DNA of 64,000 nucleotides from NCBI GenBank assembly GCA_963921825.1, contig OY997593.1, forward strand, positions 55,908,039-55,972,038, read 5' to 3'. Below are positions 1-14,200 of the stretch, in pieces. Each line of letters begins with the position of its first letter. The stretch's first letter is position 1. The stretch is from Erodium maritimum (taxonomy: Eukaryota; Streptophyta; Magnoliopsida; Geraniales; Geraniaceae). The notes below the pieces were generated by a model. It had not been told where the DNA came from, did no database searches, and saw only the letters and a program-made list of their open reading frames with translations. Made by a program: the position numbers and the translations under genes.

Positions 1-193
1 TTAACGTTTAAAGTTTCCAACCCGTCAATTACAACATTCACAATTTAATTCCAAATTTCGATCCGGTTGTGGATAAATGATCCGGGGAACGTTCTAAACC
101 ACCCGAACACAAAACCCGTTCACCCGAGCATGTGGGCCCCACCCGGCTAAGCTTGGCCGTGGGTGGCTAGGGCAATTTGGGGCCCGGCCCACC

Positions 194-1879
194 TGTTGGG
201 TCTCGAGGTAGGGTTGGAGATGAACCAACTCGCAGCAGAAAATCAATGAAAACTAAGAGACAATTAAAACCATGAAACAACTAAAAAAGAATGGATTCAC
301 AAGAGAAAAATTCAGCACTAGTTCTTACCAAAACAAGAACATCGGGTAACAAATATTGGCTTGAGTCTCCAAGACGCCTACGTATCCACATGGGAATCAA
401 AGCCACGTAGTTCTTCTCTTTGAGGACTCAAGAACACAAAATAGAGGTGGAAACTAGCCAAACCCGAAATGGCCATGGAAGAGGGAGAGAAATTGTGTTT
501 CCTATTCTTGTCTTGTGTTTGTTATGTTGAAAAAAGATGACTTAAACATAACAAAACCCATACTTGTCCAACTAAAGTCATGGGACAAGTATGGTGTCAA
601 GTAAGGTGTAAATAGGACAAAGTATGGCAAGACAAGATCGGGTTAGGTGGTGAATCACCAACACCTTAATCCTTGTCTTGCTTACTTAGTACTAATTAAT
701 CAAGACTTGATTAATTAGTTCCATGGGCCTTGGTTGCATGGGCCTTTCATGGGCCTCTTGGAACATGGCACGTGGCCATTTCCAACGAGGTCTCGTGATT
801 CGCTCATCGCCTCCAAGCCTTCCATACCGGAAATGTCCAACATTATCCGACGCGATCAATCCCAAGAATCCAAGCCTTGTCTTGATCCGTAAAGTCCTAT
901 TCACTTACGGGCGCATGACTCAAAACCCAGTTTTGATCATGTCCCGAGACAACTCCCTTTTGGCCATTCTCCATAAATGTGTCAATGAGTTTCATCCTCC
1001 GGTGTGACCCTTAGGTTTATGCATGTCAATAGATCAACGTAAAATCCCATTTTACTTGATCCTATTTAAGTGGCAACTAACGAGACTTTAGTATTGCCTG
1101 ACACTGCATAACGAATCGACCATGTTGATTCTAACCTTTCCGTCATCCCTGTCATTATCCTTTTATCTCCGATATCCTGATTGAGATAAGGCACAGAGTC
1201 GTCATCATTATTATTCTCAATCAATGTTCCTTGATATGTGAGATGACTGAAGATATGATACCCAGTATCATGTGCATAGCCATGCTATTTTTTCAGTCAC
1301 TCTCGATCAAGCGGCCGAGAACCGATATCTTTCTCATCCCTCAGTATGAGGGATAAATCCTTTAGCCGCCTTTTGTGTCACTCATGTAGCCCGTCCCCAA
1401 GCCAATCCTGGCCGTTATGGAAGCCCTGTTACGGAAAACGTTAGGCTCAGGTCAAACTCAGTTGTTGACTACATAGCAATCACAAAGACTCCTTGGTCTA
1501 AGGATACATGACAAGCTACGACATTGAATATGTTCATGACTTAATCTATGGCACATATTCAGGGCGGGTCGTCCAATATCATGTCCCACATGATATCTAT
1601 GATCAGACTCCGGAATCCCATTCCAATGACTAACTGAACGTAAGCCATAAAGAGCCATCTTTCATACTAGTCGCTTCTAGTGAAGCTTTGTTGACTAGGG
1701 ACCCATCGAGTGTGATCTATCTCGATCTATGGTTCTATTCGCATGGTGGGCATAGATCAGAGCACACATCGATATATTACTCCAACACATAAGTAATATA
1801 AAGCCGCTTTAATTTTATTGCTAACGATGATATGTACATTTGGACATTTAGGATTGAACTACGAGCACTAAGACTAACA
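194..1879 (-). repeat. 3' LTR of copia A
   Basis: LTR of 1686 bp with TG...CA ends. It is followed on its right by the complement of the polypurine tract (TCTCCCACT from 1881). Short open frames on both strands recur in every LTR copy and are not genes. Confidence 0.92.
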
Positions 1880-2024
1880 GTCTCCCACTAAACTCCAATA
1901 TGTCCCCATCGACTTTACATGTCTAACATGTTTAGGCAGCGACACTGCCTTAGTCAATGGGTTGGCTATGTTATCATCTATTGCAATATAGGTTATCTTC
2001 ACTTCACCTCAGTTCATTATTTCT

Positions 2025-5000
2025 CTTATTAAGTGGATACGTCGTTGTACATGTTTGGATTTGTTATACGATCTGGGCTTTTAGCTTGCGCAATGGCCTT
2101 GTGTTGTCGCAAAATGGATTCACCGGGCTGGACGGTTTTTTAATTACACCCAACCCTGCCGTGAATTTCCAAATCCACATAGCCTCCTTAGCTGCCTCTA
2201 CAGCATCCATGTACTTGGCCTCTGTCGTAGATTCGGCAATGGTATCTTGCTTTACGCTCTCCCAGCTAAAGCTCTGCCATTCAGCATAAACACATATCCT
2301 GACTGACTTCTAAAGTCATCTGGATTTGTCTTGGAAAACTACCGTCTACTCATCCTTCGACGACTAGTTCAACATCATCTTTCCACCGGGTTAGACTGAT
2401 GTCTACTCGTACAACATAAGGCTTACGAGACGTCCAGTCTCATACATGTCATGACATATATGATTGATACTTCCCCCAGGCGCATATGATTCTCATCATC
2501 CTTTTCAGCTCATCAGGTGTCTTAGGACACTGAGTCTTGCTGAGATGAATGCCATGACTAGTGGGTAAGAGTCCTTTCTTTGAATCGAGCATTAAGAACC
2601 TACTCAATGCCTTGTTCACATAGGTTCCCTGACTTAAATCCAAGACCGTCTTGGTGCAATCTCTACATATCTTAATCCTTAAGATATAAGAAGCATCGCC
2701 AAAGTCCTTTATTGAAAAACACTTCCTCAACCAAGCTTTAGTCTTGTGCAAGGTTGAGATATCGTTTTCAATGAGAACCAGAAAGGTAATCTTGCTCCCA
2801 CTAGCCTTCTTATAAACGCAAGATTCACCCTCGTTCTTGATTAAGCCAAATCCAATTACAGCTTCATCAAAACGAAGGATCCCACTCCGAGAAGTTCGTT
2901 TCAGTCCATAAATGGATTTCAACAACTTATAAATCTTTCCCTTATTCTTCGGATCGTCAAAACCTTTGGGCCGAGACATACAAACGTACTTAGTCAAATT
3001 TCCATTTATGAAAGCGGTTTTGACATCCACTTGCCATATCTCGTAATTATGATACGCAGTTATGTCAAGAAGAACTTGGATCGATTTTGACCATAGCCAC
3101 TAGGGAGAAGGTTTCCTCATAGTCAATCCATTGGATCTGCCTATAAACTTTCGCCACCAGTTGAGCTTTGTAGGTCAGAGGGTTGCCGTCCATGTCCATC
3201 TTCACCTTGAAGATCCATTTGCATCCTATGGTCCTCACACCATTGATGGGATCAACCGGTTCCCAGACTCGGTTGTCCGACATGGATTGCATTTCCTCCC
3301 TCATGGCTCCCAGCCATAACTCGGAGTCGGGCCCATCCACGACTTCTTGAAAGGTGGCTGGATCATCGTGATCCACCATGACTTCATTGTCACCTCCGGA
3401 TACCATATCTTGGAGGTGGAAGATTGAACCTTTCAAATCGCCTTGGACCTTCCGGAATTGTAACAGGAATTGGTTCTCACTCTACGACAATCTCTGGCTC
3501 CTTTCTACTGGGTTGTCAATTGGTTTAGACAGATCTATACCATCCTGAATTTCTTCGAGATGCACAGTCCTCCTAATGACGTCTTTGGAAACAAAACTTC
3601 TTTTCCATAAAGACCCCACCCCAAGCGACGAACACCATGTTCTCACTGGGATTGTAGAAATAGTATCCCCTTGTTGCTTTGGGATACCACACGAAGGTGC
3701 ATATCTCAGATCTTGGTTCGAGCTTAGTCGAAACCAAATGTTTCACATAAGCCTCGCAACCACAAATCTTTAGGAAGGACAAAGCGGGCATCATCCCTTA
3801 CCATTTTAAAATGATGTCCCTTCCACACCCTTCGTCGAAGCCCGATTCACTATGAATGCGGTCGTCTCTAGAGCATAACCCCAGAAAGAGATTGAGAGAT
3901 CAGTCCAACTAATCATGGAACGGACCATTGTCTAACAATGTCCGATTTATCTGTTTGGCTACATCTTTCAACTACAATGTCCCAGAAGGAGTCCATTCCA
4001 AAAGGATCCCATTCTCTCTTAGATGATCTAATAACTCTGTGTTCAAGTATTTTCCACCTCGATCCAATCGAAGTGCCTTAATACCTTTGTCGAGCTGGTT
4101 TTCTACTTTAGTCTTAAACTCTTTGAATTTATCAAAAGCTTTAGACTTATGTCTCATCGAATAGACATAACCATATTTACTGTAATCATAAGTAAATGTG
4201 ATAAAGTAGCTAAAACCCCTCCTGGCAAGTGAAGTTATTGGTCTACACACTTTCGAGTGTATCAGCCCCAATAATTCACCCACCCTTTCATCGCGATCGA
4301 TAAAGGGCACTTTAGTCATTTTACCCATCAAACAAACCTTACACCTATCGATCGAATGGAATTCGAATGAACCTGAAAGCCCGCACTTGTGAAGTGCTGA
4401 TAGACGCTTCTTGTTTATGCGGCCCAAATGACAGTGCCATAACAGAGTTAGGTTTAAATCGTTGGATTTAGACCTCTTGGTATTAACGTAATATATAGAA
4501 CTTGAGGCATTGTTACCCATATCTAATATGTACAATCCTCCAACCATGTCAGTACTAGTATAAAACATATCATTGCATAGAACATTGAAAACTCCATTTC
4601 CAATATTAACATTATATCCTTCCTTGTCAAACACGGATACATATATAATATTCCTACTAAAAGTAGGTATGCAATATACATTATACAATACTAAGACAAG
4701 GCCACTTGGCAAAGCAAGACTCATGGATCCTACAGTAGTTGCCACAACTCTGAGGTCCACTTCGTGCTTTCCAAACCTCTCCTACTTTCATCCACTATAC
4801 GTTAGTGCATGTGTGAGATTCAGTCCTGGTATTTAATACCCATGAATCTTTGGAAGTAGAGAGATGTAGCTCTATAGAGTTAATACCGGATGAAGGCACG
4901 GTCCCACCACCCTTCCTTAGATCATCCAGGTTTTCTGATGAAGGCGCAGTCCTACTACCCTTCTTCAGATCATCCAGGCTATTTGATGAAGGCGCAGCCC

Positions 5001-5388
5001 CACTGCCCTTCTTCAGATCAGCCGTGAACTTCCTGTAATCCCGATTCCAATGACCAGGCTGTTGGTAGTAGAAGCAGACATTCTCAGGTGTCTAATCTTT
5101 CCCGCCAAGTGCGCATGTGCCCTGCCTTGCGACTTCCAATTCCTTTGTTGACCATCAGAATATCCTTGGATCCCAGATCCCTGATATATTCTTCTCAGCA
5201 GTTATTGACACTTCATGTAACTCTGATATGGTCTTAGAGACAGCCTTGTCAAGGACATATTCTTTGCGTTCAGACTTGAGGACTATCCTCAAAATTCTGT
5301 ACCAGTCCATATAGTTTGTCTCATTTAGCTTGACCTTGTCAAGAATGGTTTTTAATGACAAACTATTAATGTTCGCTGAATTTGCCAT
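2025..5388 (-). pseudogene. copia A gag-pol remnant
   Basis: Read on the minus strand from ATG 5388: Gag N-terminus (5155-5388); zinc knuckle region with its second Cys also changed to Tyr; protease site (about 4830, Asp-Thr-Gly lost, NTR seen); GAG-pre-integrase and integrase core (3972-4760); integrase C-terminal part (3573-3794); reverse transcriptase (3065-3436 and 2449-3030); RNase H (about 2040-2289). The reading frame is broken many times. The RT active-site position (2761-2772) reads IEND instead of the family YVDD. Domain order PR-IN-RT-RH identifies Ty1/copia. It cannot encode an intact polyprotein. Confidence 0.9.
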
Positions 5389-6930
5389 TTGATCTATAAC
5401 AGATAAAATTCAATCAGTAAACTGAATAAATTTTATGAAGATCAAGCTTAAACACCAACAATCGATTCTAAACCTTTAGAATCTGAAACCAAGATCCTTG
5501 ATTCACTCGATTAAGCTGAACTAATGCTCACCACTTAATCGAGCTATGTAGATAGGAGTCAATCCAATCACATCCAATGTGACTCTTGGCTAGGGTATGT
5601 ACTTATGTACACGGCTTACCCTATCTGTTACCCTAGCTCAACCTCAGGCTGAGAATCGTAGTCGGGTCCACCAATTTTCAACTATGGCCCGTCACTATGT
5701 AGGTGCTCCGCTAATGCGCACGACACCCACATATGTCATCCAAACCTACTACCCCGCTTTCCCATGGATGCTCCGCTAATGCGCACAACACCCATAGGAC
5801 GGGGAGGTAGTAAGGTGTTGATAATTGGGAGGTATCGGACATGACCCGTTTTTACTTGTCCGGTTGTGTTTAAAACTTTGACACATCCTAGATGCGATGA
5901 GCACATCCACTACATTCCAAATGCAATGATGCCTCCAATTACATCCAATGTAATTCTTCCTTCGAACCCGTCAACTACATCCAATGTAATGACGATTCTA
6001 AGGGCTCACACACAAGGATTAAAATTCCAATTTTATCTTTGCATGTGAGGTGATATGCTCGGTAAATAAAGTTAAGCATGCAATTCTAAAACACATAGAA
6101 TTAATCATGCATAAACTAAACCAAGCATAAAGAGATAAATGTGCACATAATAGCCCCCTAAACTAACTCCCACTAGCTTCTTGAGCTCCACCGACTCCAA
6201 GCCGATGCCAACACCCGAAAAGCCACCAAATGACCTTTCCGCCCTTTCTTCGTCTTGAGCAAAAAATTACAATTTAATACACGACTCGCAGGTGGGGAAT
6301 AAATAAATATTACAAACAAGTGGTTCGACGACCACACCTTGAAAGAATAATTACACGCTAACTCTAACGGCTCGCAGGCCGTGAAAAGCGATAAATAATT
6401 AAATCGAGCTCGGGGCTATTATGTACAGCATGCCAACATCACATCACACATCGTGTTATCAAACAATCATGTTATCAAACATTATGTGATTTTCCGGTTT
6501 TATTTAATAGCCAAGTTTCGAAAATCTTGATGCTCGGTTTATCGAAACCGTACAAAAATGAAACTTTTGAACATTTGATCTTCGAGTTCGTCATGACGGT
6601 TCCAAACTCGTCATAACTAACAAAACGGTTTAGCCTTAGCATATCGACCATCCAATGGTCATGCTTGGCCTAGCTCCGTCCAACGGAGCCCCGTTCGGTC
6701 CCGGTTTCGGCTCCCCGAGAGTCCCGCTCCCTAGACCCGAAAAATCAAACTTTTTTCAAAATTTCCAGATTTGAAATAATTTTCAAAAATTAATTTTACA
6801 TGCATTAAATCCATAAACAATAATTTAAAACATGTTATCAAACAATTTAGCAAAACAACATGCCAAAATCGAAACTTTCAAGCAAAACCGAAACTTTGAA
6901 CACCGTCTTGTGAATCCCGAAGGTAGCACG
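5389..6930 (-). other. copia A untranslated leader
   Basis: About 1.5 kb between the primer-binding site and gag, without coding capacity. The same leader is found in copies B, C and E and part of D. It holds a duplicated motif around TGCTCCGCTAATGCGCAC and complementary arms (near 5745-5815) that could fold. A role in RNA packaging is inference only. Confidence 0.6.
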
Positions 6931-6942
6931 GCTCTGATACCA
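6931..6942 (-). other. tRNA-iMet primer-binding site of copia A
   Basis: Minus strand reads TGGTATCAGAGC one base inside the 5' LTR, the usual plant copia priming site complementary to the 3' end of initiator tRNA-Met. Confidence 0.93.
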
Positions 6943-6943
6943 C

Positions 6944-8404
6944 TGTTGGGTCTCGAGGTAGGGTTGGAGATGAACCAACTCGCAGCGGAAAATCAATGAA
7001 AACCAAGAGACGATTAAAACCATGAAACAACTAACAAAGAATGGATTCACAAGAGAAAAATTCAGCACTAGTTCTTACCAAAAAAAGAACACCGGGTAAC
7101 AAATTATTGGCTTGAGTCTCCAAGACGCCTACGTATCCACATGGGAATCAAAGCCACGTAGTTCTTCTCTTTGAGGACTCAAGAACACAAAAATGGAGGT
7201 GGGAACTTGCCAAACCCGAAATTGCCATGGAAGGGGGAGAGAAGTTGTGTTTCCTATTCTTGTCTTGTGTTTGTTATGTTGAAAAAAGATGACTTAAACA
7301 TAACAAAACCCATACTTGTCCAACTAAAGTCATGGGACAAGTATGGTGTCAAGTAAGGTGTAAATAGGACAAAGTATGGCAAGACAAGATCGGGTTAGGT
7401 GGTGAATCACCAACACCTTAATCCTTGTCTTGCTTACTTAGTACTAATTAATCAAGACTTGATTAATTAGTTCCATGGGCCTTGGTTGCATGGGCCTTTC
7501 ATGGGCCTCTTGGAACATGGCACGTGGCCATTTCCAATGAGGTCTCGTGATTCGCTCATCGCCTCCAAGCCTTCCATACCGGAAATGTCCAACATTATCC
7601 GACGCGATCAATCCTAGACTCCAAGCCTTGTCTTGATCCGTAAAGTCCTATTCACTTACGGGCACATGACTCAAAACCCAGTTTTGATCATGTCCCGAGA
7701 CAACTCCCTTTTGGCCATTCTCCATAAATGTGTCAATGAGTTTCATCCTCCGGTGTGACCCTTAGGTTTATGCGTGTCAATAGATCAACGTAAAATCCCA
7801 TTTTACTTGATCCTATTTAAGTGGCAACTAACGAGACTTTAGTATTGCCTGACACTGCATAACGAATCGACCATGTAGCCCGTCCCCAAGCCGCCTTTCG
7901 TGTCACTCATGTAGCCCGTCCCCAAGCCAATCCTGGCCGTTATGGAAGCCCTGTTACGGAAAACGTTAGGCTCAAGTCAAACTCAGTTGTTGACTACATA
8001 GCAATCACAAAGACTCCTTGGTCTAAGGATACATGACAAGCTACGACATTGAATATGTTCATGACTTAATCTATGGCACATATTCAGGGCGGGTCATCCA
8101 ATATCATGTCCCACATGATATCTATGATCAGAATCCGGAATCCCATTCCAATGACTTACAGAACGTAAGCCATAAAGAGCCATCTTTCATACTAGTCGCT
8201 TCTAGTGAAGCTTTGTTGACTAAGGACCCATCGAGTGTGATCTATCTCGATCTATGGTTCTATTCGCATGGTGGGCATAGATCAGAGCACACATCGATAT
8301 ATCACTCCAACACATAAGTAATATAAAGCCGCTTTAATTTTATTGCTAACGATGATATGTACATTTGGACATTTAGGATTGAACTACGAGCACTAAGACT
8401 AACA
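6944..8404 (-). repeat. 5' LTR of copia A, internally deleted
   Basis: LTR of 1461 bp against 1686 bp for its partner. The gap is at about 7872-7929, where a 21-bp stretch occurs twice (7872-7892, 7909-7929), copied from just beside the break. This looks like a repair scar rather than a slip during reverse transcription. Confidence 0.9.
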
Positions 8405-9360
8405 CCACCATGGTGGTGGCCGGCCACCCCCTATGGTGGCCGGAGCTCCTCCCGAGCTCCCGGTCGCCTGAAAACGTCCCCCTTCACCTCCAAACGTCCC
8501 CAAAATGTCTCTAACCATCCGTAATCCTCAATACAACCCTAAACCACTCATTTTAAACAAACCCTAGCTTTTGAAATTAAGCAAAACAATAATCGGTTTG
8601 GTGATTACCGTAGAGGAAGACGAGGTGAGCTTGAATCTCTTAAATTTGAGACGATCCAAGGGTGGAGATGACGTGAATAGTGACCCAAACCCTAGCTCCT
8701 CTCTTCTTCTCCTTCTCCTTCTCCTTCTCTCTCTAAACCTCTCTTCTTTTCTATTCGTTTTCTCTTTTTTTTTCTTCTTTTGATTTAGTTGTGGCCGACC
8801 ACCCTATAACCCCCTCACCTCTCATTTCCCCCCCCCAAAACCTAACACCACCACTTGTTTCACAAGTTGCAAGGTGGGTCCCACACCTTTTTGGAACAAT
8901 ATCTAGAAGATATTTTCCAATCAGATTCGTGAAAATCGGACGTTTCGGGCCCCGAACGGGCACTTTTCCCAAGAAATTACGAAACTCGACGGGCTACAAG
9001 GAAATGGCTCAACTAAGACCGCTGCGACGACGGCTAAGCTTTTTGGATCCAAAACGGTCCTCGAATGGACCAAAACGTCGCTCGGTTGACTTTTCTAGCG
9101 AAAAGTCAACATTTCCCAAAACGATCAGAAAGTTGCCCTGAGTCCCCCGGAACTCACTTTGGTCGATAACGGGGTCAACTTAAGTCCGGTATGACTCTCG
9201 GGGTCATTTTAGGTTCAATTAAGTGTCTGTCTTAAAATTTTTAAATTTTCCTGTTTTTCGCAGGTTTGACTGGCGTTGACCGGGAGTGGTTATTACAATT
9301 GCAGAGATGTTTCGTTTAGCGGGGACTAAGGTTGCAGAAGGTTTTATGGATTGGCATCAG

Positions 9361-11050
9361 TGTTGGGTCTCGAGGTAAGGTTGGAGATGAACCAACTCGC
9401 AGCGGAAAATCAATGAAAACCAAGAGACAATTAGAACCATGAAACAACTAACAAAGAATGGATTAACAAGAGAAAAATTCAGCACTAGTTCTTACCAAAA
9501 CAAGAACACCGGTTAACGAATGATTGGCTTGAGTCTCCAAGACGCCTACGTATCCACATGGGAATCAAAGCCACGTAGTTCTTCTCTTTGAGGACTCAAG
9601 AACACAAAAATGGAGGAGGAAACTAGCCAAACCCGAAATGGCCATGGAAGAGGGAGAGAAAAAATGTGTTTCCTATTCTTGTCTTGTCTTTGTTATGTTG
9701 AAAAAAGATGACTTAAACATAACAAAACCCATACTTGTCCAACTAAAGGCATGGGACAAGTATGGTGTCAAGTAAGGTGTAAATAGGACAAAGTATGGCA
9801 AGACAAGATTGTGTTAGGTGGTGAATCACCAACACCTTAATCCTTGTCTTGCTTACTTAGTACTAATTAATCAAGACTTGATTAATTAGTTCCATGGGCC
9901 TTGGTTGCATGGGCCTTTCATGGGCCTCTTGGAACATGGCCTGTGGCCATTTCCAACGAGGTCCCGTGATTCGCTCATCGCCTCCATGCCTTCCATACCG
10001 GAAATGTCCAACATTATCCGACGCGATCAATCCCAAGACTCCAAGCCTTATCTCGATCCGTAAAGTCCTATTCACTTACGGGCACATGACCCAAAACCCA
10101 GTTTTGGTCATGTCCCGAGACAACTCCCTTTTGGCCATTCTCCATAAATGTGTCAATGAGTTTCATCCTCCGGTGTGACCCTTAGGTTTATGCATGTCAA
10201 TAGATCAACGTAAAATCCCATTTTACTTGATCCTATTTAAGTGGCAACTAACGAGACTTTAGTATTGCCTGACACTACATAACGAATCGACCCTGTCGAT
10301 TCTAACCTTTCCGTCGTCCCTGTCATTATCCTTTTATCTCCGATATCCTGATTGAGATAAGGCATAGAGCCGTCATCCTTATTATTCTCAATCACCGTTC
10401 CTTGATATGTGAGATGACTGAAGATATGATACCCAGTATCATGTGCATGGCCATGCTATTCTTCCAGTCACTCTCGATCAAGTGGCCGAGAACCGATATC
10501 TTTCTCATACCTTAGTATGAGGGATAAATCCCTTAGCCGTCTTTCGTGTCACTCATGTAGCCCGTCCCCAAGCCAATCCTGGCCGTTATGGAAGCCCTGT
10601 TACGGACAACGTTAGGCTCAGGTCAAACTAGGTTGTTGACTACATAGCGATCACAAAGACTCCTTGGTCTAAGGATACATGACAAGCTACAACACTGAAT
10701 ATGTTCATGACTTAATCTATGGCACATATTCAGGGCGGGTCGTCCAATATCATGTCCCACATGATATCTATGATCAGACTCCGGAATCTCATTCCAATGA
10801 CTAACAGAACGTAAGCCATAAAGAGCCATCTTTCATACTAGTCGCTTCTAGTGAAGCTTTGTTGACTAGGGACCCATCGAGTGTGATCTATCTCGATCTA
10901 TGGTTCTATTCGCATGGTGGGCATAGATCAGAGCACACATCGATATATTACTCCAACACATAAGTAATATAAAGCCGCTTTAATTTTATTGCTAACGATG
11001 ATATATACATTTGGACATTTAGGATTGAACTACGGGCACTAAGACTAACA
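9361..11050 (-). repeat. 3' LTR of copia B
   Basis: 1690 bp, TG...CA ends. Adjacent polypurine-tract complement (TCTCCCACTTGCCC from 11052). Confidence 0.94.
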
Positions 11051-11201
11051 ATCTCCCACTTGCCCTAGTTCCAATCTAAACTCCTATATGTCCCCATCGA
11101 CTTTACATGTCTAACATGTTCAGGCAGTGACACTGCCTTAGTCAACGAGTTGGCTATGTTATCATCTGTTGCAATATCGGTTATCTTCACTTCACCTCAG
11201 T

Positions 11202-14200
11202 TCAGTATTTATCTGATGAGGTGGATACGCCGCAGTACATGTTTGGATTTGTTATGCGATCTAGGCTTTTAGCTTGCGCAATGACCCTTGTGTTGTCGCA
11301 AAATGGATTCACCGGACTGGATGGGTTTTTAATTACACCCAGCCCTGCCATGAATTTCCAAATCCACATAGCCTCCTTAGCTGCCTCTGCAGCATCCATG
11401 TACTTGGCCTCTGTCGTAGATTCGGCAATGGTATCTTGCTTTACGCTTTCCCAGCTAAAGCTCTGCCATTCAGCGTAAACACATATCCTGATTGACTTCT
11501 AAAGTCATCTGGATTTGTCTTGGAAAACTAGCGTCTACTCATCCTTCGACGACTAGTTCAGCATCATCTTTCCCCGGGTTAGAATGATGTCTACTGGTAC
11601 AACATAAGGCTTACGAGACGTCTGGTCTCATACATGTCATGGCATATATGATCGATCCTGCCCCAAGGCGCATAGGATTCTCATCATCCTTTTCAGCTCA
11701 TCAGGTGTCTTAGGACACTGAGTCTTGCTGAGATGAATGCCATGACTAGTGGGTAAGAGTCCTTTCTTTGAATCGAGCATTAAGAAACTACTCAATGCCT
11801 TGTTCACATAGGTTCCCTGACTTAAATCCAAGACCCTCTTGGTGCGATCTCTACATATCTTAATCCTTAAGATATGAGAAGCATCGCCTAAGTCCTTTAT
11901 TGAAGAACACTTCCTCAACCAAGCTTTAGTCTCGTGCAAGGTTGGGATGTCGTTTTCAATGAGAACCAGAAAGGTAATATTGCTCCCACTAGCCTTCTTA
12001 TAAACGCAAGATTCATCCTCGTTCTTGATTAAGCCAAATCCAATTACAGCTTCATCAAAACGAAGGATCCAACTCCGAGAAGTTCGTTTCAATCCATAAA
12101 TGGATTTCAACAACTTATAAATCTTTCCTTTATTCTTCGGATCGTCAAAACCTTTGGGCCGAGACATACAAACGTACTCAGTCAAATTTCCATTTAGGAA
12201 AGCGGTTTTGACATCCACTTGCCATATCTCGTAATTATGATACGCAGTTATGTCAAGAAGAATTTGGATCGATTTTGACCATAGCCACTAAGGAGAAGGT
12301 TTCCTCATAGTCAATCCATTGGATCTGCCTATAACCTTTCGCCACCAGTTGAGCTTTGTAGGTCAGAGGGTTGCCGTCCATGTCCATCTTCACCTTGAAG
12401 ATCCATTTGCATCCTATGGTCCTCACACCATTGATGGGATCAACCGGTTCCCAGACTCGGTTGTCCGACATGGATTGCATTTCCTCCCTCATGGCTCCCA
12501 GCCATAACTCGGAGTTGGGCCCATCCACGACTTCCTGAAAGGTGGCTGGATCATCGTGATCCACCATGACTTCATTGTCACCTCCGGATACCATATCTTG
12601 GAGGTGGAAGATTGATCCTTTCAAATCGCCTTGGACCTTCCGGAATTGTAACAGGAATTGGTTCTTACTCTACGACAATCTCTGGCTCCTTTCTACTGGG
12701 TTGCCAATTGGTTTAGACAGATCTGTACCATCCTGAATTTCTTCGAGATGCACAGTCCTCCCAATGACGTCTTTGGAAACAAAACTTCTTTTCCATAAAG
12801 ACCCCACCCCAAGTGACGAACACCATGTTCTCACTGGGATTGTAGAAATAGTATCCCCTTGTTGCTTTGGGATACCACACGAAGATGCATATCTCAGATC
12901 TTGGTTCGAGCTTAGTCGAAACCAAATGTTTCACATAAGCCTCGCAACCACAAATCTTTAGGAAGGACAAAGCGGGCATCATCCCGTACCATTTTTAAAA
13001 TGGTGTCCCTTCCACACCATTCGTCGAAGCCCGATTCACTATGAATGCGGTCGTCTCTAGAGCAAAACCCCTAAAAGAGATTGGGAGATCAGTCCAACTA
13101 ATTATGGAACAGACCATTGTCTAACAATTTCCGATTTCTCCGTTTGGCTACACCTTTCAACTACAGTGACCTAGGAGGAGTCCATTCCAAAAGGATCCCA
13201 TTCTCTTTTAGATGATCTAATAACTCTGTGGTCAAGTATTTTCCACCTCGATCCAATCGAAGTGCCTTAATACCTTTGTCGAGCTGGTTTTCTACTATAG
13301 TCTTAAACTCTTTGAATTTATCAAAAGCTTCAGACTTATGTCTCACCGAATAGACATAACCATATTTACTGTAATCATCAGTAAATGTGATAAAGTAGCT
13401 AAAACCCCTCCTGGCAAGTGAACTTATTGGTCTACACACATTCGAGTGTATCAGCCCCAATAATTCACCCGCCCTTTCATCGCGATCGATAAAGGGCACT
13501 TTAGTCATTTTGCCCATCAAACAAACCTTGCACCTATCGATCGAATGGAATTCGAATGAACCTGAAAGCCCGCACTTCTGAAGTGCTGATAGGCGCTTCT
13601 TGTTTATGCGACCCAAATGACAGTACCATAACAGAGTTAGGTTTAAATCGTTGGATTTAGACCTCTTGGTATTAACAGAATATATAGAACTTGAGGCATT
13701 GTTACCCATATCTAATATGTACAATCCTCCAACCATGTCAGTACTGGTATAAAACATATCATTGCATAGAACATTGAAAACTCCATTTCCAATATTAACA
13801 TTATATCCTTCCTTGTCAAACACGGATACAGATATAATATTCCTACTAAAAGTAGGTATGCAATATACATTATACAATACTAAGACTAGGCCTCTTGGCA
13901 AAGCAAGACTCATGGATCCTACAGCAGTTGCCACAACTCTGAGGTCCATTTCGTGCTTTCCAAATCTCTCCTACTTTCAACCACCATATATTAGTGCATG
14001 TGTGAGATTCAGTCATGGTATCTAATACCCATGAATCTTTGGAAGTAGAGAGATGTAGCTCTATAGAGTTAATACCGAATGAAGGCACGATCCCACCGCC
14101 CTTCCTTAGATCATCCAGGTTTCCTGATGAAGGCGCAGTCCTACTGCCCTTCTTCAGATCATCCAGGCTATTTGATGAAGGCGCAGTCCCACTGCACTTC

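Larger units (their letters stand above)
194..8404 (-). mobile_element. Ty1/copia retrotransposon copy A
   Basis: Complete element: 3' LTR 194-1879, internal region 1880-6943, 5' LTR 6944-8404. LTRs begin TGTTAGT and end CCCAACA when read on the minus strand. The 5-bp target duplication CCACC is at 189-193 and 8405-8409. It lies in the minus-strand TGTAAGAACC-family LTR, at a palindrome (CCACCACCATGGTGGTGG once the element is removed). It is the most diverged of the three full copies: the 5' LTR has lost about 225 bp, and the gag-pol region has extra substitutions such as the protease Asp codon changed to Asn. It is inferred to be older than copies B and C. Confidence 0.95.
1..9297 (-). mobile_element. 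LTR of TGTAAGAACC family (copy 0), interrupted by copia A
   Basis: The minus-strand LTR begins at 9297 (reverse complement TGTAATAACCACTCCCGG) and runs leftwards through 8405, then 193 to 1, leaving the window before its 3' end. Bases 194-8404 are the inserted copia copy A. It matches the plus-strand copies at 22553, 25182, 41418 and 62183. It shares with the 41418 copy a GGCCGG-rich palindromic segment (8405-8470) missing from the 22553 and 25182 copies, so the two belong to one subfamily. No coding capacity is seen; short open frames here are incidental. Whether it is a solo LTR cannot be told because its other end is outside the window. Confidence 0.8.

Noticed and set aside
723..1007. 94-codon open frame repeated in LTRs (723, 9894, 16667, 48656)
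   Set aside because: It lies inside every copia LTR, with a minus-strand partner of similar length, and has no homology that I recognise. Recurrence is explained by the repeat, not by selection for a protein.
8571..9141. Plus-strand open frames between copia A and 9297
   Set aside because: They are antisense to the minus-strand LTR copy 0 and are not conserved as proteins in the other LTR copies.
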